A stretch of 64,000 nt of DNA, taken from Odontocerum albicorne. Lineage: Eukaryota > Arthropoda > Insecta > Trichoptera > Odontoceridae. Under the pieces are notes generated by a model. It did no database searches, had not been told where the DNA came from, and worked only from the letters and a program-made list of their open reading frames with translations. Shown here piece by piece: positions 53,992 through 63,380 of the stretch. Positions within the stretch are counted from its first letter, which is position 1. Each line of letters begins with the position of its first letter. Where the stretch lies: assembly GCA_949825065.1 (NCBI GenBank), contig OX463856.1, forward strand, positions 1,278,702 to 1,342,701, read 5' to 3'. The position numbers and the translations under genes are program-made.

Positions 53992-54420
53992 TACAGTGGA
54001 ACCTCGGCCTTCGAACTTAATTCATTAAAACTGTTCGAAAACCGAATCTATTTTTCCAAATAGAAATAATGTGGATTGAATGAATATAACATATTCAACA
54101 CCCGCAAAGATTCACAGTGTTGCAACACAATAAATAGATTAAATAAATTAAAAAAATTAACTGCACGTTACCTGCACTGAGGAGAGCTAATGGCATTAGT
54201 GGAAGGTGGTGAGGCTGGTGGAGACGAGGAGAGATGTTATTGTTTGGAAAGGGAGTCACCTTGCATAAAAATATTAGTTGACCGTCCTTCTGGAGTTCTT
54301 TCGCTTTTCTGTCTCACTAAAAACCTGTCCAATGAGGTTTGTTTTTGAGTGGGCCTACAAAAAATCCAAAACGTGACAAGTTGAGTTAATTCTGGACTAT
54401 TGAAATACGAGCTAACATTT
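53992..54420 (+). mobile_element. Left end of a Tc1/mariner/pogo-type element
   Basis: TACAGTGGAACCTCGGCCTT + cgaacttaattcattaaaac + tgttcgaaaaccgaatctat has the TA target, CAGT start and degenerate 'ttcgaa..ccgaat' subterminal repeats of a pogo/mariner-like family. No matching right end and no transposase is seen within 430 bp, so it is a fragment. Confidence 0.6.
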
Positions 54421-54612
54421 GCATACAGGGGTTTGCAGACAATATATTTATAGACAACAATAGCTTGCTTCCTTTAAGAATCATACTAATTAAATTGTCT
54501 TGAAATTTTTCAAAATGAATATGAAACAATCACAAGATATTTATCAGGATATTTAACTATTATAAATTATATCTGAAGTACAATACATAAAGATAAATAA
54601 CCAACGTGATTA
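54421..54612. other. No gene recognised
   Basis: AT-rich, no motif. Confidence 0.35.
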
Positions 54613-54782
54613 CAGTACCCGGCGGTAAATAATACACATCGGGCTCAAGAAAGAAACTGTCACTTTGTAGAGCGTCGTCTCTGTCGCACGGACAGTTCGC
54701 GCATCGTGCGACAGAGACGAGGCTATACAAAGTGACAGTCTCTTTCTTAAGCTCGATGTGTATTACTTACCGCCGCGTACTA
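54613..54782. mobile_element. Tc1/mariner-type palindromic MITE, copy B (170 bp, short form)
   Basis: TA (54611-54612), then CAGTACCCGGCGGTAAATAA. The right end is ttaccgccgcgtacta followed by TA. It lacks the cataatcggctaacttcggc module of the long form and has a 20-bp centre around acagttcgcgcatcgtgcga. Confidence 0.92.
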
Positions 54783-55055
54783 TAAATTTGTGTATGTGAT
54801 AACTTAGATTTTAAGTATGCGTAAGGATGTAAATTTGTGCATGTGATAACTTAGATTTTAAGTATGCGTAAGGATATAAATTTGTGTATGTGATAACTTA
54901 GATTTTAAGTATGCGTAGGGATGTAAATTTGTGCATGTGATAACTTAGATTTTTAGTATGAGTAATGATATAAATTTGTGCATGTGATAACTTAGATTTT
55001 TAGTATGCGTAAGGATATAAATTTGTGCATGTGATAACTTAGATTTTAAGTGTTA
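54783..55055 (+). repeat. 47-bp satellite array, about 6 units
   Basis: Units aaatttgtgtatgtgataac + ttagattttaagtatgcgta + aggatat start at 54784 and 54831 and continue every 47 bases, immediately against the MITE end. Confidence 0.92.
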
Positions 55056-55294
55056 GGAGGTAAATGCTGAATTTTAGAAAATAAAATGATAAAACAAAGA
55101 ATCACAAGGTAAAAATAATTATTTGACCATGTGAATATGATAAATATAATTGCCCCTGAGGTGAAGAGATAAGAGAAGATACTTTGAAGAGGGGATACCC
55201 TTCTTCCCAGGGAAAAAATATTTTATACACATCAACAATATCCTTATTATGTCATAATAATTTAGAAATTTGTCCAAACCGCAAGAGGTTTCAT
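55056..55294. other. No gene recognised
   Basis: AT-rich spacer between two arrays. Confidence 0.35.
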
Positions 55295-56490
55295 TTTATT
55301 TATAGTTAAGGTATTAACGTTGTGAAGGTTTAAAGACATTGTAATTTGTTTATTGTTTATAGTTAAGGCATTAACTTTGTGGAGGTTTAAAGACATTGTA
55401 ATTAGTATATTGTTTATAGTTAAGGCATTGATATTGTAGAGGTTTAAAGACATTGTAATTAGTATATTGTTTATAGTTAAGGCATTAACATTGTAGAGGT
55501 TTAAAGACATTGTAATTTGTATATTGTTTATAGTTAAGGCATTAACGTTGTGGAGGTTTAAATACATTGTAATTTGTATATTATTTATAGTTAAGGCATT
55601 AACGTTGTGGAGGTTTAAAGACATTGTAATAAGTATATTGTTTATAGTTAAGGCATTAACATTGTAGAGGTTTAAAGACATTGTAATTTGTATATTGTTT
55701 ATAGTTAAGGCATTAACGTTGTGGAGGTTTAAGGACATTATAATTAGTATATTGTTTATAGTTAAGACATTAACACTGTGGAGGTTCAAAGACATTGTAA
55801 TTTGTATATTGTTTATAGAAAAGGCATTAATGTTGTGGAGGTTTAAATACATTGTAATTTGTATATTGTTTATAGTTAAGGCATTAACGTTGTGGAGGTT
55901 TAAAGACATTATAATTAGTATATTGTTTATAGTTAAGACATTAACACTGTGGAGGTTCAAAGACATTGTAATTTGTATATTGTTTATAGTTAAGGCATTC
56001 ACGTTGTGGAGGTTTAAATACATTGTAATTTGTATATTGTGTATAGTTAAGACATTAACGTTGTGGAGGTTTAAAGACATTGTAATTAGTATATTGTTTA
56101 TAGTTAAGGCATTGATATTGTAGAGGTTTAAAGACATTGTAATTAGTATATTGTTTATAGTTAAGGCATTAACATTGTAGAGGTTTAAAGACATTGTAAT
56201 TTGTATATTGTTTATAGTTAAGGCATTAACGTTGTGGAGGTTTAAAGACATTGTAATTTGTATATTGTTTATAGTTAAGGCATTAACGTTGTGGAGGTTT
56301 AAAGACATTGTAATTTGTATATTGTTTATAGTTAAGGCGTTAACATTGTGGAGGTTTAAATACATTGTAATTTGTATATTGTTTATAGTTAAGGCATTAA
56401 CGTTGTGGATGTTTAAAGACATTGTAATTAGTATATTGTTTATAGTTAAGACATTAACGTTGTGGAGGTTTAAAGACATTGTAATTTGTT
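55295..56490 (-). repeat. 57-bp satellite array, 21 units, open in frame
   Basis: Unit ttgtttatagttaaggcatt + aacgttgtggaggtttaaag + acattgtaatttgtata, period 57. Because 57 is divisible by 3, a minus frame of 411 codons stays open, with the 19-residue unit ITMSLNLHNVNALTINNIQ. The frame has no other features, and two plus frames are also open, so I treat it as a satellite. Confidence 0.92.
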
Positions 56491-56700
56491 TTATCAAACA
56501 CTCATTGTTCTACTTTTTGTAACGGTATAACCCTACCGGTTTCAAGGCTTTCACCTCATCTTCAGGGGAGCACAAACAAGATTGAATTCTGTTCCGAACT
56601 GGTACCGAATAAGTTAAAATTGAATCCTTCAAAGACTGAGCTCATGAGGGTTGCTTTTTCAGTCAAAATCTGATTATCAATGAACCAGTTATGATTCTGG
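56491..56700 (+). mobile_element. LINE reverse transcriptase fragment
   Basis: At about 56,600-56,670 one frame reads SELVPNKLKLNPSKTELMRV, the 'NKLxLNxxKTExM' motif that follows the catalytic box in many LINE RTs. Only about 25 residues survive. The preceding ggtttcaaggctttcacctc + atcttcaggggagcacaaac segment is of foldback-like type (TCTTCAGG). Confidence 0.55.
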
Positions 56701-57005
56701 ACATATCGGTTGTTGCAAAAAGATATTAGATGTACAAAAAATGATTTTTGAGAAATGGAAATCAAAAGTTTATTTCAATAACTCATCAACACCTCAGCGA
56801 GATTATAAATTAAAAAATGATTTTATTGTATGAAACAATGACTTAATTGTGTATGTACTATATTAGTGACTTAAGTTTTATACTTAATAATATGTTTTAA
56901 TCTCAAGGATTTTTTGATTAAAAGAAAATGCGTGGCCTTATCATATATGATGGTTTTAGGTTACACATTCAACATTTTCATTCTAAAAATGTACTTGTAC
57001 ACTAA
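56701..57005. other. No gene recognised
   Basis: AT-rich, no motif. Confidence 0.35.
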
Positions 57006-57490
57006 GGCCTCGCCCACACAGGTAGAAGCCTCGTTTGGTGCTTAGAGCTACGCTGTGAGCTAGGTGACATATCCTAGCAAACCAATGCACCACTGCATGC
57101 TATCGCAATGGCCACACTGCATGCTTCGCGCCACGCTTTGTGACAATTAGCGAACAGATGTGTTGGTTGTGTCACCAAGTGATTTTACCAGACTGAGGAA
57201 GTTTTATTAGGAGCAGTATATAAAAGGGAGCCTTTGTGGAACCCATCGACCAAATTATACAAGAATGTACCTGTAATAAAATCACTTTGGAATGAAGTTG
57301 CACAGGAAGTAAATAAATATGGTAAGTTGTAATGAAATTGGTTCGTTTTGACAGCGGGATCATTTGTTGAATCAACCACTCCCAAATGTGAAATGAATTT
57401 GTGCGAAGCACTTTGGTGTGGCCAAGCATGAAGTCACTTAGTCTATTAGTCACGTAGCACCTAGCGAAGCAATTTGGTGTGGTCTTAGCC
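57006..57490 (+). mobile_element. PIF/Harbinger-like element with a MADF-domain exon
   Basis: Flanked by TAA on both sides (57003-57005, 57491-57493), the 3-bp target duplication of PIF/Harbinger elements. The termini GGCCTCGCCCACAC and (reverse) GGCTAAGACCACAC match at 10 of 14 positions, with further inverted gcttcgctaggtgctacg-like sequence. Inside, a frame open from 57,183 reads EEVLLGAVYKREPLWNPSTK and LYKNVPVIKSLWNEVAQEVN. This is the first half of a MADF (Myb/SANT-like) DNA-binding domain, the accessory protein type encoded by these elements. It ends at a good 5' splice site, G|GTAAGT, at 57321/57322. The rest of the gene and the DDE transposase are missing. Confidence 0.72.
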
Positions 57491-57537
57491 TAAATGAATT
57501 CTCAATTACATTAACATATTATTGAATTGAAATATGT

Positions 57538-57860
57538 TTATCCATTTTAATTTAATTATTTTTAGTGCAACTCTAGCCTGGAAAAGCAATGTGATCTTTA
57601 ATTTATCCATTTTAATTTAATTATTTTTAGTGCAACTCTAGTCTGGAAAAGCAATGTGATCTTTAATTTATCCATTTTAATTTAATTATTTTTAGTGCAA
57701 CTCTAGTCTGGAAAAGCAATGTGATCTTTAATTCATCCATTTTAATTTAATTATTTTTAGTGCAACTCGAGCCTGGAAAAGCAATGTGATCTTTAATTTA
57801 TCCATTTTAATTTAATTATTTTTAGTGCAACTCTAGCCTGGAAAAGCAATGTGATGTTTA
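57538..57860 (+). repeat. 65-bp satellite array, 5 units
   Basis: tccattttaatttaattatt + tttagtgcaactctagcctg + gaaaagcaatgtgatcttta + attta repeats every 65 bases (starts 57541, 57606, 57671 and so on). Confidence 0.95.
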
Positions 57861-58837
57861 ATTTCTTGGATGTACCATAAAAGTGTATTTAAAATGTTCA
57901 CTTTGATTAACTAATGAGTTAAGTAACAATTTATAATTCAACGTAATACACTGAAATTGTGTTCTGGACATACAATACTTGTATGCTAAGTAAAAAAGGA
58001 AATTAAGAATTATTCCTCAATATCACCTTGAAAAAGTTTAAATTTGGATGTTTAAATTTAATATTGGTGATATCCTTGCACGGGTGGAGTATCTATATTT
58101 TTAATTTTAATTTTATCCACTTTGCAGGGATTTCTCCTGTTACACAAAGAGGGTCTGCTTCTAGAGTTAGCTTATTTGTTAGGAAGAATATCAGCCAGGA
58201 TTCTTCTCATACTGCTAGACGGTACCGAGAATATATCAACAGTGTCATTCAGTTGGTTCAATATCTCTATACCACGCATGACTATAGCTGAGTGTTAAGC
58301 CATGATATTCGTCCTGTAAGTTGGTATGTAGAACAGAGGGGGATTCCTTGCACGGCTTTATTTATTGGGTACATATAAACATAGTGCTTCTAGAATCGCG
58401 GGACACTTAAAGTAACCTTGAAAAACCTAAAGTAGGAATATCGCAATGGATTCTTGCCTTCTTATTTCGAGGCTTCTATAGTTACACACTGTGAGAAGTT
58501 TGTGTGCCATGTCCAGTTTCCCTGATGTTCTCAACAACTCTTGATAAAATATTTGTCTTTGGTGGCATAGAACACCTTCTCAATTATTTAGATACCTGTT
58601 CATTTGAGAATATTGCGTTACCAAGACAGACACCTTCTACTGATCGCTGGTCAACTCTCGATTTTGCCCATCAATATTCATTTCAAGAAGTCGTATTTTT
58701 ATTTTCATATAAGCTCTCTTTTGGAATTTTATGGTATACAAGAGTTATTTCTATACCCCTGCTTGATGTAGTACCTCCGTGTTCTAGATACTATGATAGC
58801 AAGAAATAGATTTAAGATCCATTGCTTCATTTCTCAT
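57861..58837. other. No gene recognised; SINE A fragment
   Basis: 58,108-58,150 (tatccactttgcagggattt + ctcctgttacacaaag) is a short internal piece of SINE family A, near-identical to 7,975-8,010. A 101-codon frame at 58,504-58,809 has no known domain. Confidence 0.5.
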
Positions 58838-59575
58838 CGCTCTTGAGCATACATTGAGCTAAATGCACCATTTCTCTTCACTCTTGACCATACATTGAGC
58901 TAAATGCACCAATTCTCTTCGCTCTCGACCATACAATGAGCTAAATGCACCATTTCTCTTCGCTCTCGACCATACAATGAGCTAAATGCACCATCTATCT
59001 TCGCTCTCGAGCATACAGTGAGCTAAATGTGCCATTTCTCTTCGCTCTCGAGTATACAGTGAGCTAAATGCGTCATTTCTCTTCGCTCACGACCATACAA
59101 TGAGCTAAATGCACCATTTCTCTTAGCTCTCGACCATACAATGAGCTAAATGCGCTATCTATCTTCTCTCTCGAGCATACAGTGAGCTAAATGCGTCATT
59201 TCTCTTCACTCTCGAGCATACAGTGAGCTTAATGCGCCATTTCTCTTCGCTCTCGACCATACAATGAGCTAAATGCACCATCTATCTTCACTCTCGAGCA
59301 TACAGTGAGCTAAATGTGCCATTTCTCTTCGCTCTCGAGTATACAGTGAGCTAAATGCGCCATTTCTCTTCGCTCACGACCATACAATGAGCTAAATGCA
59401 CCATTTCTCTTAGCTCTCGACCATACAATGAGCTAAATGCGCCATCTATCTTCTCTCTCGAGCATACAGTGAGCTAAATGCGTCATTTCTCTTCACTCTC
59501 GAGCATACAGTGAGCTTAATGCACCATTTCTCTTCGCTCTCGAGCATACAATGAGCTAAATGTGCCATTGAGCCA
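58838..59575 (+). repeat. 41-bp satellite array, about 18 units, with a 287-bp higher-order repeat
   Basis: Unit gagctaaatgcaccatttct + cttcgctctcgaccatacaa + t. A seven-unit block starting accatctatcttc at 58,991 recurs at 59,278 (7 x 41 = 287) with the same order of variants (catctatc, gctcacgacc, tctcttagctc, gagcttaatg). Confidence 0.94.
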
Positions 59576-59784
59576 CATTACTATCGAGTCAGAGAGACTA
59601 ACTCTAAATGACCCAGTCACTTTGATGATATAGATCCATGATTTTTTTATTGCAGATATTTTCCCATAGCTCTTTTTCTTTTCATATGGTTTTTTTTAAT
59701 GGATTTGCTTTTTTTAATGGATTTGGAAGAGCAGAGCGTGATAAGTGATCTATGCACCTATTTATACGTATACAAATTCTCTTC
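59576..59784. other. No gene recognised
   Basis: No motif. Confidence 0.35.
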
Positions 59785-60270
59785 TCCTTCTTCAACTTTC
59801 TGTAGACTCAAGAATCTGTTATTACAGGATTATCCTCATGTGATGCTGTGCTCCAGCTATCTCTCCATCATTTCGGGGGTCTCCCTGGTGGACACTGTTC
59901 ATCCGGTACCCCATGCAGATCTTGTGTATGGGATTCTTGTGAAACTCATTATCTGTACATGTTGCATCCAGTATCGTTGACGCTGTCGTCCCCATCTGAC
60001 CACATCTCGGACCTCACAGACCTCTCGGATCGTGGTGTTCCTTATACGATCACACAAAGTCTTCCCAGCGTAGAGTTCTCATTTCTGTTGTCCTTAGTAT
60101 ACTTTTGGTCTTGACAGTGTCCGCCCTCGCTTCGATGCCATATGTAAGGATAGGTAGCACACAGGTCTTATAAATGCGTAACTTGCTATCTGTTCTCATA
60201 TCTTTATTCCTCCTTTGACATCTCTCAGGCAGCCCGCCACAACTGCAGCTTTATCTACCTGAGGCCTATA
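59785..60270 (-). mobile_element. LINE RT C-terminal fragment (minus)
   Basis: The minus strand reads SKLRIYKTCVLPILTYGIEA, then MRTLRW, DRIRNTTIREVCEVRDVVRW and GRQRQRYW. This is the thumb ('YKTCVLPILTYG') followed by the C-terminal 'R.....IR....V..V..W...R..W..HV' region of an RTE-like LINE. Several stops and frameshifts break it. The middle ends in RETPEMMER, a decayed GRPP..W motif. Confidence 0.75.
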
Positions 60271-60339
60271 GGTATGCAAATTGGTAATGGGAAACGTAGC
60301 AAACTCTTTGTTGATTCATTAATTTTTATTAAATGAAAA

Positions 60340-60510
60340 GATTTGTGGTTACTGGAGGCGTGGAAGGATGATGCACAAGAGAAGAATCCCAATGTGTTGG
60401 AATGACCAAGTGAGAGACGCAACTGGACTAATCTTAACAATATCCCTTCGAGCCGCGGAATGCAGGGATGGATGGAGAGGAGTCGTCGAAGGCTATCATG
60501 ACATTCACGA
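60340..60510 (+). mobile_element. LINE C-terminal fragment (plus)
   Basis: RMMHKRRIPMCWNDQVRDAT and AAECRDGWRGVVEGYHDIHE match the 'GRP..RW.DD...A.G..W...A.DR..WR..VE.Y' end of LINE ORF2. Orientation is opposite to the preceding fragment, so it is a separate insertion. Confidence 0.6.
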
Positions 60511-61114
60511 GCTATACAACAGGATAAGTATTACACAATTATTTATTCCATTGTGAATAAAGTTTGTTTTTTGAGCCATATTCACAATTAGGTACATTGA
60601 ACACTTACACACGGAATGAACTTGTTGAATGAATTTGTTGATTTCATGTCTTCTACATCATGTTGGATAAATTGAGGATTAATCTCCTTAACACTTGCCA
60701 CCCTGTGATGGATAGCGAGTGACCAGGACTTATATTTTATTTGATTATTCGACGTTTTAATACATAATAAAATGATTTTTATAGCTAATTACAAAAAATA
60801 ACCTAGCAGATTTTGCATTATTTTAATTTAAAACATAAATTTTTCACTGGACGCTTAGCTTTCAGCACCGTGGCTGGCGGATTTTTTTAGCACAGTAAGG
60901 CAAGTGTTAATAAACTTTGTAGGTTTATCTGAGTTGGTTCACAGGATACCATGAATAACATTTTCCTGTTGTCATTATGCTATATTTACAGTTTTTTTTT
61001 TCTTTCTTATTATTTGAAATAATTGGGTCAAACCTATATTAAATGTAAAATAAAATGATATATATTATTTGAATTATTGGATTCCACTAGCTTCCATTTT
61101 ATAACAGTTCTCAT
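60511..61114. other. No gene recognised
   Basis: AT-rich, no motif. Confidence 0.4.
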
Positions 61115-61248
61115 TTGTACCATGCACACGGTTTGTACCTTGCCCACGGTTCGTACCTTGCACAAGGTTTGTACCTTGCACACGGTTCGTACCTTGCACA
61201 CAGTTCGTACCTTGCCCACGGTTTGTACCTTGCACACGGTTTGATTCC
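61115..61248 (+). repeat. 18-bp minisatellite, about 7 units
   Basis: gtaccttgcacacggttt repeated with a/c and t/c changes. The minus frame reads a six-residue VRTVCK-like repeat by construction. Confidence 0.93.
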
Positions 61249-61433
61249 TGCTTCTGTTTAATTGATTGATGGTTGAGCTGGTAGTCAGATTTGACATTAT
61301 GTATATTTTGTTGGTTAACCCTATATTTCTCAACTGGGATTTGAAATAGACCATGTTTTTGTTAATAAAAGGTATTTAGTGCAGTTTTTAAACCTTATTA
61401 ACATTTTTAGTAAAATTAACATTTTCAACAGAG
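61249..61433. other. No gene recognised
   Basis: No motif. Confidence 0.35.
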
Positions 61434-61435
61434 TA

Positions 61436-61604
61436 TAGTACCCGGCAGTAAGTAATACACGTCGGGCTTAAGAAAGAGACTGTCGCTTTGTAGAGCGTCG
61501 TCTCTGTCGCACAGACTATTAGCGCATCGTGCGATGGAGACGACGCTCTACAAAGGACAGTCTCTTTCTCAAGCCCGATGTGTATTACTTACCGCCGTGT
61601 ACTA
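61436..61604. mobile_element. Tc1/mariner-type palindromic MITE, copy C (169 bp, short form)
   Basis: TA then TAGTACCCGGCAGTAAGTAA; right end accgccgtgtacta then TA (61605-61606). Same short form as copy B, with the centre around gcacagactattagcgcatc. Confidence 0.92.
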
Positions 61605-61606
61605 TA

Positions 61607-61794
61607 AGTGGAAGTCATTTAAACTCACATACATACGAGTACGAGTATACACTGATGGAATAAATACGTCCTTTCATAGGGCATTGCTAAATCTGAGAGA
61701 GTGTTTTTGCACTTTAAAATATAGTGGAGGGGTATTCAACTATCATTAGGGTGTTATGTTGAAATGCAGAATGTTTATGTCAGAGGCATTTATA
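61607..61794. other. No gene recognised
   Basis: No motif. Confidence 0.35.
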
Positions 61795-61965
61795 ATATAG
61801 CCGATCCGGAGGTTGCGGGTTCGATCCCCGCTGGAACCCAGATTTTTTAAAATAGGATTCCAGTCTGGTTAACACTTAGGGCTTATAAAAACATCTTTCT
61901 GGTTGGTTGGAAGAGATTGCCACATGGCAATAAACTCGCCAGGTTAAAAAAAATATACATATGAT
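61795..61965 (+). mobile_element. tRNA-derived SINE (family B), 3' part
   Basis: gaggttgcgggttcgatccc + cgctggaaccca contains an exact GGTTCGATCCC B box. Then aaaataggattccagtctgg and the tail ggttggaagagattgccaca + tggcaataaactcgccaggt with hairpin ATTGCC-ACAT-GGCAAT follow. The A-box half is lost. Confidence 0.8.
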
Positions 61966-62014
61966 ATTTTAAAAAAATCTTGGGTTTCGAGGACACCTAA
62001 AGTAAACATACATA

Positions 62015-62246
62015 CAGTACCTGGCGGTAAGTAATACACATCGGGCTTAAGAAAGAGACTGTCGGTCATAATCGGCTAAACTTCGGCTTTGTAGAGCATC
62101 GTCTCTGTCGTACGATGCGCTAACAGTCTCGCGACGGAACACGTGTATGAATGACAGAGACGACGCTATACAAAGCCGAAGTTAGCCGATTATGGCCGAC
62201 AGTCTCGTTCTTAAGCCCGATGTGTATTACTTACCGCCGGATACTG
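62015..62246. mobile_element. Tc1/mariner-type palindromic MITE, copy D (232 bp, long form, inverted)
   Basis: TA then CAGTACCTGGCGGTAAGTAA; right end accgccggatactg then TA. It contains the long-form arm module. Its central loop is the reverse complement of that in copy A, so the two lie in opposite orientations. Confidence 0.92.
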
Positions 62247-62259
62247 TACAAACATTCAT

Positions 62260-62562
62260 ACAATCACGCTGTTTCCCTGCTGGGGTAGACAGATATGAGA
62301 TAGCATCAGACTTGACTATTTTGAAATATATATATCGCCTTTTCCACATCCATGCACTTTCTCATACAGCTCCAACGATTTCACTTACTTCTTACATTTT
62401 CTTCTTTCAAAATATCATTCACTTGATGCAAATATACTTTTCTAGTTCTCTACTCCCCCTTCCACTCACATTTGCACTGTGTATCTATTTTGTTAGTCTT
62501 TCTTCATTCATTCATTCCACATGCCCAAACCTTCCCGGAGTGCTCTTCTTCATCGTACCCCT
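62260..62562 (-). mobile_element. LINE tail fragment (minus)
   Basis: The minus strand near 62,460-62,550 reads GRFGHVE and MNEERLTK, then HSANVSG, and near 62,340-62,370 RKCMDVEKA. This is the 'RFGHVERMNEERLTK..Y.A.V.G ... RACM...M.V.EA' C-terminus of an insect LINE ORF2. The adjacent ttccctgctggggtagacag on plus belongs to its 3' flank. Broken by several stops. Confidence 0.72.
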
Positions 62563-62717
62563 TAATTGTACATTCATCCTACTAGTTTCATTCCTTAATT
62601 GTACATTCATCCTAATAGTTTCATCTGTTATACATTTTCCCGCCATGTATTATTATAATTACATGTATTTCCAGAGTATTTTTTCTGTCTTTTTCCACTT
62701 TCACGTTTAACTTTCAT
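62563..62717 (+). repeat. 32-bp direct duplication
   Basis: cttaattgtacattcatcct + a(c/a)tagtttcat occurs twice in tandem near 62,560-62,625. Confidence 0.75.
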
Positions 62718-63095
62718 ATGTGTATATCAAATTCGGTAAGATGGTCAGCTGGTGTGTCCCTAAGAGACAAAATAAAAAGCTCACGCATTCGTGGAAGCCT
62801 AGGTGTTACAGACATCAACAGCAAGATGGAGGAGAGGCGATTGAGATGGTATGGGCACGTTGGACGCAGAGCACCCGCTCACATTGTGAACCAGCCAATC
62901 TCCATGGATCTTCCTCGAATAACAACCAGAGGAAGACCAAAGAATTCATGGGTGGTGCAAAAAGATAACCTGATGCAGAGGCACGGCCTGAGGGACGTAG
63001 TCCGGGACAGAAGAGCATACAACCTGAGGACGAGGAGAGCTGACCCCAACAGTCTTCGCAGACAGTGAGTTGGGATGGAGCCAGGGAGAAGAAGA
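62718..63095 (+). mobile_element. LINE C-terminal fragment, copy 2 (plus)
   Basis: The frame to 63,068 reads SLRDKIKSSRIRGSLGVTDI, NSKMEERRLRWYGHVGRRAP, RITTRGRPKNSWVVQKDNLM and LRTRRADPNSLRRQ. This is the C-terminal region of an RTE/craft-like LINE ORF. It is uninterrupted here and matched by the decayed minus copy at 29,931-30,297. There is no RT core in the window, so it is a 5'-truncated insertion. Confidence 0.85.
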
Positions 63096-63380
63096 AATTC
63101 GGTGGTAAAATATGGTTGCAGACTATCATCCAATCATGTTTAAATTTATGTAAATGTTAACTTTTATACGTGAAGAATAAGGTAAAATACATATAGAGGT
63201 ATATAAGCGTGTTTATTGAAATTTTTCACTGAGGAATATTATCTATTTTTTTAATTTTTTTAAACTGATTTTTTCTTGCACGAATACAGCCCTGTACCTT
63301 CTGTGTCCTGGCTTGTTGTATGCTTGTGTTTATTTTTAACAGCAGATTATACAATATGAATCATGTTCTGTTTCTATATA
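63096..63380. other. No gene recognised
   Basis: AT-rich, up to the mariner terminus. Confidence 0.35.

Noticed and set aside
55262..56497. 411-codon minus frame as a repetitive protein
   Set aside because: Period-57 satellite that is open on both strands; no start context, no domain, AT-rich codons only.
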